Assembly: GCA_013407085.1 (NCBI GenBank)
Contig: JACCGJ010001548.1
Coordinates: 1 to 64,000, forward strand
Reading direction: 5' to 3'
DNA from: Atriophallophorus winterbourni
Lineage: Eukaryota; Platyhelminthes; Trematoda; Plagiorchiida; Microphallidae
DNA length: 64,000 nt
The position numbers and the translations under genes were made by a program. This document shows positions 31,919-43,117 of this stretch, piece after piece. The notes below the pieces were generated by a model, which worked only from the letters and a program-made list of their open reading frames with translations, was not told the origin of the DNA and ran no database searches. The stretch's first letter is position 1. The number at the start of each line of letters is the position of its first letter.

Positions 31919-32853
31919 TAAAGCGTTTCGTTGCACTCGGCTGAGATTGTCGCCAAGATTGAACAGGTTCCACCTGATGAGTGCCAATCGCACAGACAAA
32001 TGTAAAGGAGTGCAAACACAGCGGACGTGGGCAATTCAAAAACTAGTCATTTTCATTTATTTTATCAGTTGATGTGAAATTCTCTAAGTGGATTGACCAT
32101 CTAAAGGTTGACCGTTCAATGTTTTTTCTAACAAATTTCGAAGTATGTTTATCCTTTTACCGCTTTTAAGGCTTCGTTGTTATGTTGTGTTTCAGTCAAT
32201 TGCGGCCCGATACGCTAAGTTAATATAATTACACCTACGCAATCACTCTTCCTCTTTTGGTAAACATTTACTTCATCTACTCAGCCGCTCAGATAATCGT
32301 GCAAAACGAAAGATCAACCTCATGCAAAGAAGTTAAATTAAAACATGTCCAACATATTTTAGTCTTGGAAGCAACTCTTAATCAGATTGTCAGAGCCAAC
32401 TATTGGATGACCCTTCCAGACTGTGGATCTAAGTCAACCAATTAAATCAATCAGATTGAACAGTGTTGGAGTGCCCACATCTGATCTACTCAAAGTCTAC
32501 CCAAAAATAAGCCGTTTGTGAGTATCTTTCACATGGTCGCAATGCTTTGAGGGACCAGACTGGTCACTCACGCATGTATGTATGAAATCTCAAGCCTGGT
32601 CCACGCAAAGTACTGCACATTCAAAGACTGCACGTGGGCACACAGGCATTAGGGCTGCCATATACCGCCTTAACCGGGCAAACGAACGTTCCCTTACATT
32701 CTTAACCGGTTCTGTGTGAATTCGCTCTGGTTATGATTGATCGAATATAACATTCACCCTTTCTCTGTCACGTGTTTAGTCGGCATACCTCAAGTTTCTG
32801 TTTCAACCAGTACAAACGAATTCACTTTGATTCTTTCCAACTCTCCGCTTCAG
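31919..32853. other. GSK3 intron 2, remainder
   Basis: It contains a partial plus-strand SINE-like head at 32573-32641 and otherwise no recognisable features. It ends with acceptor ctctccgcttcag at 32841-32853. Confidence 0.5.
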
Positions 32854-32964
32854 AAGGATGACGTATACCTCAACCTTGTTTTGGAATTCGTTCCGGAAAC
32901 GGTTTACCGAGTCGCGCGACGTTACAATCACCAGAAAACGACAATCCCCATTCTATTTGTCAAA
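32854..32964 (+). CDS. GSK3: Glycogen synthase kinase 3, coding exon 3
   Basis: Residues 99-135 read [20 protein letters not shown] then [17 protein letters not shown]. This is the hinge region ([10 protein letters not shown], human LVLDYVPETV) that contacts ATP adenine, plus helix D. The exon is 111 nt, phase 0 at both ends, with a strong gtaagt donor at 32965. Confidence 0.93.
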
Positions 32965-33226
32965 GTAAGTCGCAATGTTACATCCATTACTCGTTGCTTT
33001 CTCGTATTTGTGTTTGTACGGGCTTGGGTAATGTTTCACGCAGTCAGGTTGGCGGCTGGATGTTTGAAAGAAACAAACAATGGTCACATTCTCACTATCG
33101 TTATCTGTTTAGGTTGTATCACTTATTGGAGGGTGCACAAATGTGAACGTGTGAAGTTCTTCGGATTGTCTAGACAAGATTGTCCATGATTATTTACCAC
33201 CGTTAGTGAGTGCCATTCGAGTACAC
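32965..33226. other. GSK3 intron 3, first part
   Basis: Frame openness past exon 3 is fortuitous; no feature recognised. Confidence 0.5.
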
Positions 33227-33443
33227 GCACGGATGTGCAATCGTACAGCACTTCAGGACTGTGCAGCTAACACCGTGCTAAATTGATTTGCCATCGGTAG
33301 TCAGCTGCATGCGAATGCACGCTGGAGTCTCACTGCCACTGATATTTTCCTTTTCTATATGTGTCTAGGCCTAGGCAACATGACAGTATCCTAGCCCACG
33401 TGCCTAGATCAGGCTTCTGATTTCATACATACATACATACATG
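33227..33443 (-). repeat. SINE-like family copy
   Basis: Near full-length minus-strand copy. It lacks the ~30 bases between the cccacgtg block and the terminal hairpin, and ends in (CATA)n at 33424-33443. Confidence 0.75.
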
Positions 33444-33622
33444 CACTCTGCAGGAGGAGATAGTCGCACACAAGTACAAGTACTCTGCAATCCCACGGTA
33501 TTGTAAGCTTAATCGTGTCTGATCCCATGTGCAGTCTATGGCTGTGCAACCTTTCCTGACTTATCGGTCATTCTCGGTCTGGTGAGAAATTGAGCGTTTA
33601 GCACATGCGATTACAGTATCTA

Positions 33623-33865
33623 TGAATGTATGAAATCACAATCCTGATCCAGGCAAAGTGCCGCACAGTCATAGGCTGTACGTGAGCTAAGATTGCCCAG
33701 GCCTAGACAGCATGAAAATAGAAATCACGGTAAGACTTTAGCGAGTTACCGCATGGTATGATATGGTATCAAAGCACAAGCCTGATCCAGGCAAAGTGCC
33801 GCACAGTCAGAGAGTGCACGTGGGCTAAGATAGTGCCAGGTTGCCCAGGCATAGACATGATTACA
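33623..33865 (+). repeat. SINE-like family: two partial copies
   Basis: Heads at 33623-33735 and 33755-33865 both begin near tatgaaatcacaa or caaagcacaa and run through gggttgcccaggc-type blocks before stopping. Confidence 0.7.
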
Positions 33866-34035
33866 GTATCTACCGGGCATGAGAGAATCCATGCTTTGGT
33901 TGAAGTCACCTATACTCCGTTTGTGAATTCAGTGAGGATATCACAAATCGTGATTAGATAGCACTGAGAGTTCACTAACCACCAGGTACATGAATCATCC
34001 TCATCTTCAAAGATAGTCTTCATCGATAGTCTGTA

Positions 34036-34308
34036 TGTATGAAAATAGCAGGCTGGTCCAGGCAATGTGCCACCGAGTCACAGACCGCACATAATATGGT
34101 ATGAAATCACAAGCCGGATGCAGGCAAAGTGCCGCTTGGTCATAACTGCACGTGGGCTAATATACTGTCAGATTACCCAAATAGAAAAAAAATAAAAATT
34201 GTAGTGAAACTCCGGCATGCTGCCACTGGCAGCTTAATGCCAGTGGCAAATCAATTTAGCACGGTTAGCTGCACAATACAAAAGTATTGCACGATTTTCC
34301 CATCCGTA
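34036..34308 (+). repeat. SINE-like family: partial plus near full copy
   Basis: 34036-34095 is a short head. 34096-34308 is a nearly complete copy with a deletion after the tgtcagattaccc block and an A-rich stretch at 34187-34200. Confidence 0.7.
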
Positions 34309-34399
34309 CTTACTATGGCCGATGGTAAATACCTAATGTCTAGTTGACACATTTAATTACTTCATCATCATAATAACAGACAGCATTACACCGGTACCC

Positions 34400-34625
34400 C
34401 GGATGTGCAATCGTGCAGTATTTGTGTTCTGTGTGGCTAACACCGTGCTATATTGTTTGGTCATCGGCAGTGAGCTGCATGCTGAAACACGCTGGAGTCT
34501 CACTACCATTTCTGCTTTCTTTCTCATATCTGTCTAGGCCTAGGCAACCTGACAGTATCCTAGCCCACGTGCAGTCTCTGACTGTGCGACACTTTGCCTG
34601 GATCAAGCTTGTGCTTTTATATCAT
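34400..34625 (-). repeat. SINE-like family, near full copy
   Basis: Well-preserved minus-strand copy from gatgtgcaatcgtgcag to cttgtgctttta. It faces the plus-strand copy that ends at 34308, making an inverted pair. Confidence 0.8.
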
Positions 34626-34631
34626 AGTGTA

Positions 34632-34815
34632 CACCGGTAGTATGTACCGAATGCTTAACTGCCACACAACCATGAGAAAGTAAAATCCTAAAAGATGGGG
34701 AATGGTGGGACTTAAATTTCTACGGATTCTATAGAAGATTAAGCACAAACAATTTGTGATGAGGTGCCTACACGTCGAATGGAACATGCATTCAACCAAG
34801 TTTCGTGAACGAGTC
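34632..34815 (+). repeat. Unclassified dispersed repeat, copy 3
   Basis: Close match to 27540-27760, beginning near accgaatgcttaactgcc. Confidence 0.65.
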
Positions 34816-34965
34816 GGAGGCGAGATCATCACAGATCGTTATCCAGTCAAGTTCCAATTTCGAACTCCTTAGACGATAAGCAGTCCCAGGCCATCGACAA
34901 TTGCCAGCCAGGTCTTCAGTTGACCGCCCTATCGCCAAGTACGGGCAGGTTTAGGGTCGATAATA
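34816..34965 (-). mobile_element. RTE-like 3' end fragment
   Basis: Parallels 4300-4480 in the RTE-like element (cggaggcgagatca, atccagtc, gacgataagcag and later blocks). Confidence 0.65.
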
Positions 34966-36570
34966 GCTTCCACACACCACAAAAAACTCTTTAAAAGTTA
35001 GAGAAGCGTGAGAACCGGGGTATCAACAAGAGATTAGGTCATTCAATGCGTTGTGACGCTGTGTTATTAATTATATCACACAACTAGCCAATCTTCTTTT
35101 GCGAAAATCACTGCATCTCCTCGAATGTTACGCAATTAATCTAAATCTCGTCGCTAATGACCTCGACATGTCATGGAATGTGGTTGTGTGTGTGCATTTT
35201 TATCCTCGTCAACAATCGATATTTCGCCGTCGTAATTTCACGAGAGAGACACCACGTGTTTGCACGATTACATGGCGTGATAACATATGCACACATTGGC
35301 ATTTATGTGTTACTTCTTTGGAACATGATTCGCTTACCGGTGGTTATGCTTTTCCGCGCTGTATTCCCTATCGTTCCTCCCATGTTAACTTTCTAAACTT
35401 CAGCCCTCTCACATTTCAAACTAGCATCATGTTTACTTCAAACTCTGGTCCGTTGATTTTCGGTCATCTTCAGCCATTGTAATAAACAAAACATAGTAGC
35501 TATGATTCTTCCTTATCTCTATATATCCGAGTTTGAGTCATCATAACCATACTCACCATGGATAGCATTGCATCAGTAGCAATTACCAAGAAATTAACAG
35601 CCCGTGAAACCGTGACACGATAAATCCGAAGTTGATGGAGAAAGTTGGGACCCAAAAACTGATTAAACCTGTCGAATAGTTAACACAAGTAAATAGGTTG
35701 AGGTACCTCGAATAAAAACACATTCAACGAAGTGTTGTGTACGAGTAAAGCGACATCAGCATGACAGCTTCCTTGCGGATTTCACTGCCGCACAACATAT
35801 CAAGCTTTCCTATCTTTGTTCTGAAGTCAGATTGTGCTAAAAAGTAGTATATGACGTTCGAAAAGCAGGACTCAGCGGTTGATGGCGCTGATCAGGTATG
35901 CGTATCCGTGACCTGACCTTCGAACGCCGGTCTGACTGTGTGCTAAACCCGATTATTTACGAATTCAATGGCAAATCCTCATTTGCAAATTGAAATTTGG
36001 CTTTTATGTGGTTACTAAGCTAAGTTCCTATGAGCACTTGGGTTATCTCGCTTAATCAAGAGTTTATACCAAGTTGTGTGGAACTGAATGTCTATGAATA
36101 TGAATTATTCTCTAAATAAAACTGGCTTGTCGATGAACTTGAAAGGGTTGGTCTTCAATGCAGTGTTTAGATCTACGACGCAGTAGATACGCAAGACTGT
36201 GCCACGCAGCACATGCATCCCCACGAAACACCGCTGTGAGCGCGACAATCTCACATTGGACATGTGTTCCTGTCTAAATGATATCCGGTATGATTCGTAG
36301 CTGCTGTGAAAGAACACGCATCTTTTGCTCCAGTGAAAAAGAACATTCATGTCTCACAATATTCTTGCTATTTACGTCCAACGTTTGATCTAAATTTGCG
36401 GAAAATTTAAATGTTTCGATGCAGCAACCCAACATATTGACCTGGTGATGTTAACATCTTAGGGCAAAGTTATACAGCAATACAATTGAGACTGCAGATC
36501 TCGTGTAGCTAGAGATGAAAGGGTTGTGTGGAAGGTCGCATGCGCGATCCATTGTGGTGTATGCATGTAT
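34966..36570. other. GSK3 intron 3, mostly unassigned
   Basis: 35640-35800 is a worn copy of the unclassified dispersed repeat. Open frames at 35099-35482 (+) and 36105-36350 (-) show no family motif. I see no exon. Confidence 0.4.
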
Positions 36571-36574
36571 TTAT

Positions 36575-37035
36575 CTATAAAAGCACAAGCCTTATCCAGG
36601 CAAAGTGCCGCAGTCATAGACTGCACGTAGATGTACAATCGTGCGGTATGTATGTGCTGTGTGGCTAACACCGTGCTAAATTGATTGGCCACCGGTGGTG
36701 AGCTGCATGCTGAAATACGCTGGAGTCTCACTGCCATTTCTACTTTCTTTCTCATATCTGTCTAGGCCTGGGCAACCTGACAGTATCTTAGCTCATGTAC
36801 AGTCCCTCACTGTGCCGCACGTTGCCTGTACCAGGCTTGTGCTTGCATACATACATACAATCGTGGGCTAAGTTACTGTCATGTTGCCCAGACCTAGACG
36901 GATATGCAAAAGGAAAATAGCAGTGGCAGTGACACTGCAGCTTATTTCTGATGTATTTCATTATTGGCGACAAATCCATTTAGCACATTGTTAGCCACGC
37001 AGCACATTATTACTGCACGACTCCACATCCAGCAC
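36575..37035. repeat. SINE-like family: inverted cluster of three
   Basis: A plus-strand head (36575-36626), a near full minus copy (36630-36858) and a plus copy lacking its first 50 bases (36865-37035) follow one another without spacer. Confidence 0.75.
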
Positions 37036-37771
37036 TCAGATAATCAGACGCCACGAAAGATGATCGTGTGATCATGATTTTGAAAGACCAACAATTATTT
37101 TAGCGGGGTATGGGTTGATATCACACATTTCGAGCTGTTAATGCCCAACTGACGATACACGTTTGCATGCGTATCGTTTTCGTACGATAAGAATCATTTT
37201 CACTTCAATCACGTGCTTATTCGCATTTTATCTCGACGCAATATAGACTGAGACAATCTGACAGCTTCACAGTCCACGAACAGCTTTTGTGACAGTTCGC
37301 CCGCTTGAGGTCCAGTGTTTCTTGCTAAAAAAATGATGCACTATCAGGCTGACACCGTCTTTCAACATGAATCTCACAACCAGCCCCCTGCTGTTTCGGA
37401 AACACAATTTGGTGGTATGAGCTGCTACCTCTTCTCTTGCTCGTCGTCTATTTTCGTTTTGTGCATCTCTAGTCAATCTATTCACAGAGCACAATAATCA
37501 GGATTGTACGAGTGTTCAAATCTCATTAACCTCAGTGTCTTTCCTGTCTATGCACAGGATCGCTAAGCCCTCCATTGTATCCAGTCTGGAGCCAGACAAA
37601 GTGCCAAGTAATATGAATCAGAAAAGCAGATAAGCAAGCGCGTGAAAAAAGGGAAAGCAACCAAGCGGAATATGCAAATGCAAACGCGCAAAAAGCAGCT
37701 TGTTTTTGTAGTTTCGTTGCATGTGATTTTGTTGGGTTTTTTAATTATCTAAAATAATACCGGATAAAAAA
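37036..37771. other. GSK3 intron 3 spacer
   Basis: Short antisense frames at 37267-37497 have no family motif. No exon seen. Confidence 0.45.
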
Positions 37772-38224
37772 TTATGACACACATAATAAAATGCACTGGC
37801 TCCACTGACTTCGGTTTGTATCCATATCGCGTAAGGTTTCCAGCCAACTATTAGGTGGAGCTTTTGGACCCCACCCAGGCAAACGAATACGCCCAACTGA
37901 GCCTAGCGCTACGGTGAGTTTTTTCATCCCAACGCGCCACGTCATGGACTGGCCACCCGGTTGTTTCTCCCAGCTTCTGCCAGGCTTCTGCGCGGCACGA
38001 TAAGTGGTGAGTAGGCATTCCAGTCTCGTCCAGGTTGATCGCGATAAGCTATCGTCCTGCTGTTTCAAAGCCTTCGAACCCTCTTGAGGTTCAATGTCCA
38101 TGGTGCGCCGCCTCGGCAGCCTCGTTGATTGTTTCAACTTGTGATTTTTCTGTCTCGGACTTTGTAGCACAACAGAATCCCTTATGGTATGACATTGTTC
38201 TGCTTTTTTGTATTGGCGTCTCAC
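37772..38224 (-). pseudogene. LINE C-terminal domain fragment
   Basis: A 150-codon minus frame includes RSWEKQPGGQSMTWRVGMKK, GSVGRIRLPGWGP and WLETLRDMDTNRSQW. This pattern looks like the C-terminal domain of endonuclease-type LINEs. The ORF is open but isolated from any RT, so it is a fragment. Confidence 0.6.
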
Positions 38225-38249
38225 TGTCTCATTATGCCTGACTGATATC

Positions 38250-38390
38250 TGGCTAACCTGACCGTATCTTAGCCCACGAGCACTTGTCGTTATCTCTCTC
38301 TTCTATGTCAGTCTGGCCCTTGGCAATCTGTCAGCCCACGTAAAACTCTTCACTTTGCACACTGCCGAGCTTGTGATTTCGTATATGCGC
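38250..38390 (-). repeat. SINE-like family, worn copy
   Basis: gctaacctgac, gtatcttagcccacg and a degenerate terminal block are recognisable on the minus orientation. Confidence 0.5.
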
Positions 38391-38459
38391 GTATAAAATC
38401 CTGGTACGTTAACTCCATCAGAGTGGCACTATCATTCAAGTAAGGATCATTTACGATGC

Positions 38460-40260
38460 GGTCTTTTGTGTGAAGGCTAACAAACATCCATCACAGGTGG
38501 AGCTTGTTAACCCCACTGACGAGCACCTCCCATGGTTCGTTTGAGCGTGATTGTGAGCCTGTTGCATCGTTTCCCGCAACAGAAACATGATCGTTACTCT
38601 CGGATTTCACAAACCATGTGAGCTAGCCGGGACAATTAAATCGATACACCATGTGAAGGACGATACGGGGCTTAGTCCACTTGTTTTACAAGTCCAAGAC
38701 CAGTCTATTGCTAATAGATTTTTTGTATCTGGTGGTATTGTCCAGTTGCCCAAGGTGTCCACGAATGGCCCAGACTAGAGTGCAGATTGCAGGTGTCATT
38801 ACTGATTACCCGAAGGCTTAGGTAATACTACACAGGTAACACCATTCTATACTGATTCATCACCGAGCTACATGCAGAAACCCGTAACGGACATGCGTCG
38901 TCTGTGAGAATGTAGTGAGTGGAAAGGTCAAATTTGTCACGTGTCGCACGAAATGTGACAAATCATTGACCCTGAAGGCGATATCGATTCTAAATGTCGA
39001 AAACATGAACTGGCGTATGCTACGTGTTTCAAAATTGTCGAACGAAACTAAAGGAAGATTTAACTGTTTTAAAGAGTGTCCAGCAAATGAACCCGGATGA
39101 TTGCATGTTGAGCTTAGAACGGCATACAAACGTTGAAGGCATTAGTACTGAATCTGGTCACCGATCATAATTCTAAGTTTGCCCGTATAGCTTTTAAAAA
39201 ATCGGAAACCAGCATGTACCGCCAACCAGATGAAATTTATATCGCCACTTGTTCATTCCAAACGAAGGTTCAGTTGATGCAAATGTGCCCGGGAGTCTTG
39301 GAGGGCGCTCTCCTCGTCAAGATGCGACTGCTAAAGGCCGGTCTGCCTGGAACATCTCTGACACGAAAAGAGGCTACGAATCCCAAGCCACCTGCTTCTC
39401 TAAAACCATTAAATTCAAAACCAAAAGTTACAGCACAAAATACCTCAAAAGCGGACACGATAGCAATTCGATCTAAGGCAGTCGAAATGTCCCACACCCA
39501 ATGAGAGCGACAGGCACACACCGTAAATCGCTCCATGGATTATGCGTGATTTGTACTAATGTAATGTAATCGAGTGCCACCTTACTAGGAGACAGGCTAA
39601 AGCATGATAAAGAAGAATGGAGAAGGTTTTGCAGCAGCATGGATTTGGAACCATTATCATTGTTACGGCTAAATCGTAAACCTACTTCATCGAATTAGGA
39701 CCAGCTAGGACCGCTTAAAATCATTCTCAGCTCGGTGAGGGATCTCGAAAACATCCGATTTTCTAATGCATTGTGCAGATTCGGAGAAAGCTACAAGAAT
39801 TTTCACTGAGCAAAGGCCCGAAACACACAGCAACATACCCAGACTAAACAAAGGGACTATCGAAGTTTAATCCTTTTAGGAGTTCCAGAGGCTGGCGAAA
39901 CTACTGATAAAGCAGTGCAGCACAAACACGATCAGCTACAATGTAGATTCCTCAATGACTTACTTGGTCTATATGATGCAGCTGTGGCAGACACGTTCCG
40001 CATCCCATAATTTACGAATGGTAAGGGTGGGTTGGACACAGTCAAAACTCGTTGAGAAAATGACCGCGTGCTAATACCACGTGAAATCAGACTAAGCGCA
40101 TCGAAACTTTATATAGGACAGTCGGATGGAACACAACGTCCAACATAAACACCATTAAGTCAATCAGCTGCTGACGTTCCAGAAACAAATGCAACCGATA
40201 CTACAGATCACCGTATCGCAACAGTACTACCCCAAAACGATCAGGCATCCATGTGAGCAA
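38460..40260 (+). pseudogene. Decayed LINE ORF1-like coding region
   Basis: Fragments in one orientation include a basic/Pro-rich tail (NPKPPASLKPLNSKPKVTAQ, 39133-39504), LRLNRKP with GPLKIILSSVRDLENIRF (39650-39760) and RSLILLGVPEAGETTDKAV then LLGLYDAAVADTFRIP (39857-40005). The LGVPE...DTFRI and PLKIIL patterns resemble ORF1 of CR1/jockey-type LINEs. Stops at 40006 and elsewhere break it. The 5' part (38460-39130) is unassigned. Confidence 0.5.
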
Positions 40261-40374
40261 AAAACTCTACTATGCCAAATCCCGTTTTTGGTTGTTACAT
40301 TATTCGTAGTTCCCATATCGTTCTGTGGTTTTCTGTAAAGCTTTATGCTTTTAGACCATTAAACTTGAAAATCG

Positions 40375-40445
40375 TGGCAGCATCTTAGCCCATGTCCAGT
40401 CTACGACTATGCAACACTGCATGGATTCTGGCTTGAGATTTCATG
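40375..40445 (-). repeat. SINE-like family, terminal fragment
   Basis: Only the last ~70 bases (gcatcttagcccatg to ttgagatttcatgc) remain. Confidence 0.6.
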
Positions 40446-40604
40446 CAAAGCATTATATACGCCCCTAGGTTACAGATTCATATATTTATTTTATATACTA
40501 ATATCGAATGGCGAATGGATGCACTGTTCTCGATGTAGGTCATATTGTGAGACAACACGTTTTCGGACAGAACGTTTATTGGATTCCGTGAATCACACAC
40601 ACCT

Positions 40605-40778
40605 TGGTAAACAAGTTGCGCTTGTATGCCACTGTTGGGTAAGTTTGGTACCATGACGATGAATATTCATGGTCATGGGTTTTAAACCAAGTCTTCATGA
40701 GTGTGGGCTCATGTGATTGAACAAGTTGGTCGTACCAACCTTACTCAACAGTGGCATACAAGCGCAACTTGTTTACCA
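40605..40778. mobile_element. Hairpin MITE with 33-bp perfect terminal inverted repeats
   Basis: The element starts TGGTAAACAAGTTGCG and ends with its reverse complement. The first 33 bases match perfectly and 45 of 47 match overall. The middle (40651-40678) is itself an almost perfect palindrome around ATGAATATTCAT. At 174 bp with no ORF it looks like a MITE or foldback element. I see no convincing target duplication. Confidence 0.8.
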
Positions 40779-40832
40779 TTCTTCCACTGTTCCAAGCACA
40801 TGCTGATCCTGATCCTACTGTCTCGACCTTTC

Positions 40833-41022
40833 TGTGCTGTGCGGCTAACATCGTGCTAAATTGATTGGCTAACGGTAATGAGCTGCATGCTGAAACACGC
40901 TGTAGTCTCACTACCATTTCTATCTCCCCCCTCTATCTAGGCCTGGGCAACCTGACAGTATCTTAGCCCACGTGCAGTCTCTGACTGTGCGGCACTTTGC
41001 TTGGATCAGGCTTGTGCTTCCA
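40833..41022 (-). repeat. SINE-like family, near full copy
   Basis: Runs from gctgtgcggctaacatcg to cttgtgcttcca and lacks only the first ~35 bases. Confidence 0.8.
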
Positions 41023-41629
41023 ATCAATCAACCCCTACCCCACGAAACCGGTCGTGGGGTTAGTGTGTGATGGAGATGCATGCACACACACACGCACACC
41101 TTGCTTTGGATTATCAGTCGACTTTCAGTACCTTATTTCAGCATCTTAGGTCTTGTGTAACGTGTGGCAGTTGGTCGATATATAGCCATTTATCACCACT
41201 TTTCCGCCCATCCATACAACATTAACTACGTCATCCCCCGCGTTCCACAAACACTTGGTGATTGTGTCCTATTCATCCCTGAGGTCAACCTGTCCAACGC
41301 TAATCGCGTTCCTCCACGAGTTCTATAGATATCCCAATGCGAATGGAATACATTACCTCCGATATAAAGACCTTCTCGATCGTGATATGCTATACTTTAA
41401 CCGAGTCTCCGAAAACGCTTGTCGACGTTCGATGAGATAGTCGTGAAGCCGATGAGAATTATCCCCGAGGATAATATCGATCACACGCGGAAATGTGTTG
41501 CTTCGAGAAAGGGAGCTTGCGCGCGTAATGATTCCGATAAATGTTTGATAAACACCGTGGTTTTCCTCAAAGCCATGTGTCCCTGACAATCCTTGACAAT
41601 TTTTAACTTGTTTTCTTATCATTTTCCAG
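41023..41629. other. GSK3 intron 3, last part
   Basis: It contains a (CA)n run at 41084-41098 and no recognisable exon. It ends with acceptor tatcattttccag at 41617-41629. Confidence 0.5.
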
Positions 41630-41760
41630 CTATACATGTACCAATTGCTACGAAGTTTGGCTTACATTCATCACAAAGGCATCTGCCACCGAGACATCAA
41701 ACCGCAGAACCTTCTTCTCGATCCTCAGACCGCTGTGCTCAAGTTGTGTGATTTTGGCAG
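41630..41760 (+). CDS. GSK3: Glycogen synthase kinase 3, coding exon 4
   Basis: From residue 136 the exon reads [20 protein letters not shown] then [20 protein letters not shown] and DFG. It contains the catalytic loop HRDIKPQN (Asp157 as catalytic base, Lys159, Asn162) and the Mg-binding DFG (176-178). The exon is 131 nt and ends in phase 2 (AG of a Ser codon), which fits the family's DFGSAK continuation. The donor is gttggt. Activation loop, regulatory Tyr and C-lobe are not seen anywhere to 64000 on this strand, so either a very long intron follows or the assembly is broken here. Confidence 0.93.
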
Positions 41761-41941
41761 GTTGGTTCTCGTTTTTACCCGTCATTATTGTTCACAATGT
41801 AATGCCGGTGATTCGGCTTACTTCATGAAGTGCGGCACTTTGTTCCACCCGTGTACAAAGTATTCTTGAATTTATGTAGTTTGTAACTCACATCCCCACA
41901 ACCTGTTTCTGTCTGCTTGCCGTCATCAGGTAGAGACTTAC
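41761..41941. other. Start of the intron after GSK3 exon 4, with hammerhead-like motif copy 3
   Basis: The exon frame stays open to 41869 but diverges from the kinase family directly after the donor. 41901-41929 carries the CTGATGA...GAAA motif on the minus strand, directly beside an RTE-like 3' end. Confidence 0.45.
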
Positions 41942-42047
41942 TTACTTTACTTTTGTGCGACTATCTCCTGGATAATGAGTCGGCTTCAATGAAGGTTCTT
42001 GGGGATTTGGGTACAAAGCGGCGTCCCCAGCATCACTCGGCGTTTGT
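41942..42047 (-). mobile_element. Extreme internal-deletion derivative of the RTE-like element
   Basis: 41942-41996 matches the 3' end of the RTE-like element (tactttacttttgtgcg). It is joined directly to 41997-42047, which matches its 5' end (cttggggat, gtccccagca). About 3 kb of coding sequence is missing between them. Confidence 0.6.
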
Positions 42048-42425
42048 TCCAGTCAGCTTCTCTAGCCTTTGCACAACCAAGGTGCGACCTGCAGGCAGCA
42101 GGGAGTTGCCAGAAAGAGGTGGTCTACCAGACTCTGTTCCAGGGTTTTCTCCCGAAGCCTTTCCCGCGATCGGGTATCCCGCAAGACAGCGGAGGTTGAA
42201 ATCAGGGTTTTCCTTCCCTTAGATGAAATGCCCTCCCAGGCTAACGAGCTACATCTGCCCGAAGCAAACTGGTTTTCAGGCGCCAGTCACTCGCCGTCGC
42301 CCCTTCTCCTGTTGGTAGAAGCAGTTCCGCCGGGCTCGGAAAGGCACTCGTGCAGGCCAGAAGCTGGACTTGGTTGTCAGAGGCTATTTGAGACGCATGC
42401 CATATGGGAGCATTTGATACACCAG
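42048..42425 (-). mobile_element. 5' UTR fragment related to the second non-LTR element
   Basis: Matches 20060-20318 (aacgagct, ctgcccgaagca, gttccgccggg, ctggacttggttgtcagagg). Like that copy, similarity ends after gagacgca, confirming a shared 5' boundary. Confidence 0.65.
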
Positions 42426-42879
42426 TCTCGACAGATTAACGTGAGAAAACAGCGCGTTGCTCTAGCGCGGTTCCGTTGACGTCACTAACGGTGGCTAATC
42501 CATTTAACCAATGTTGGCTGAGGAGTACAGAACAAATTACTTTACAATTGCCAAAATATGGCAAGAACAAATGACATCCGGAAACAGAGTAAAACTCACT
42601 ATAATCGTTCAATTGTTGTTCTGCACTGTCCTGGCCCAGGGTAGATTGTATTGACGTCTTCGAACGAATTTCCCTGAAAATGTGCTACCTCATTAAGCAT
42701 AATTTTTGTAGAAATACATCAGCATGCGGATACAGAGGTGAAAAATAACAGTTTTCATCTACAGGGAACCGATGGAAAGAGTTTGCGAGAGAAAAAAATA
42801 CAGGAGCAATCTAATAAAAAAGATTAGCTGCCAAGTCTCCAAGCTGCTTATACACTATGTATGTTGCTTTTGATTTTGT
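42426..42879. other. Spacer, no gene recognised
   Basis: No exon or element recognised. Confidence 0.5.
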
Positions 42880-43115
42880 TTTGTGCGGCTGATTCCACAA
42901 GTGGATTAGCCTGCTTCGTTGATGTATCGAATCAGCCAGCCCGCGTACGTCGATCGGAAGCAAGATCGTTTTAGATCGTAATCCAGTCTCGTTCTCACCT
43001 TCAAACGACGTAGGTGTGTAGTCCCAGGGCGTCTACGTCCTCCTTTACAGTTGATAACCAGATCTTCACTTGGTCGCCTTGTCTCCGACGCCAGGCACGA
43101 ACAGGTTTGGGGTCG
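42880..43115 (-). mobile_element. RTE-like 3' end fragment
   Basis: Collinear with 4252-4490 (gtgcggctg, gtggattagcc, cgtcgatcgga, ccagtctcgttc, gacgccaggc). It keeps the 3' terminus but not the AAGTAAG tail. Confidence 0.75.
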
Positions 43116-43117
43116 TA

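Noticed and set aside
32965..33189. Extension of GSK3 exon 3 as an open frame to 33189
   Set aside because: Kinase homology stops exactly at a consensus gtaagt donor and exon 4 continues the family sequence in phase, so the extension is intron.
38915..39129. Opposed open frames of 60-90 codons at 38860-39129
   Set aside because: They overlap on both strands, have no motif, and lie in a decayed LINE region; likely shadow frames.
40590..40790. Hairpin at 40605-40778 as a transcription terminator or a microRNA precursor
   Set aside because: Arms of 33-47 bp with near-perfect pairing and a second palindrome fit a MITE; no evidence of small-RNA processing can be read from sequence alone.
41761..41869. 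Extension of GSK3 exon 4 past the DFG motif
   Set aside because: The sequence after 41760 does not resemble the kinase activation loop and begins with a usable splice donor.
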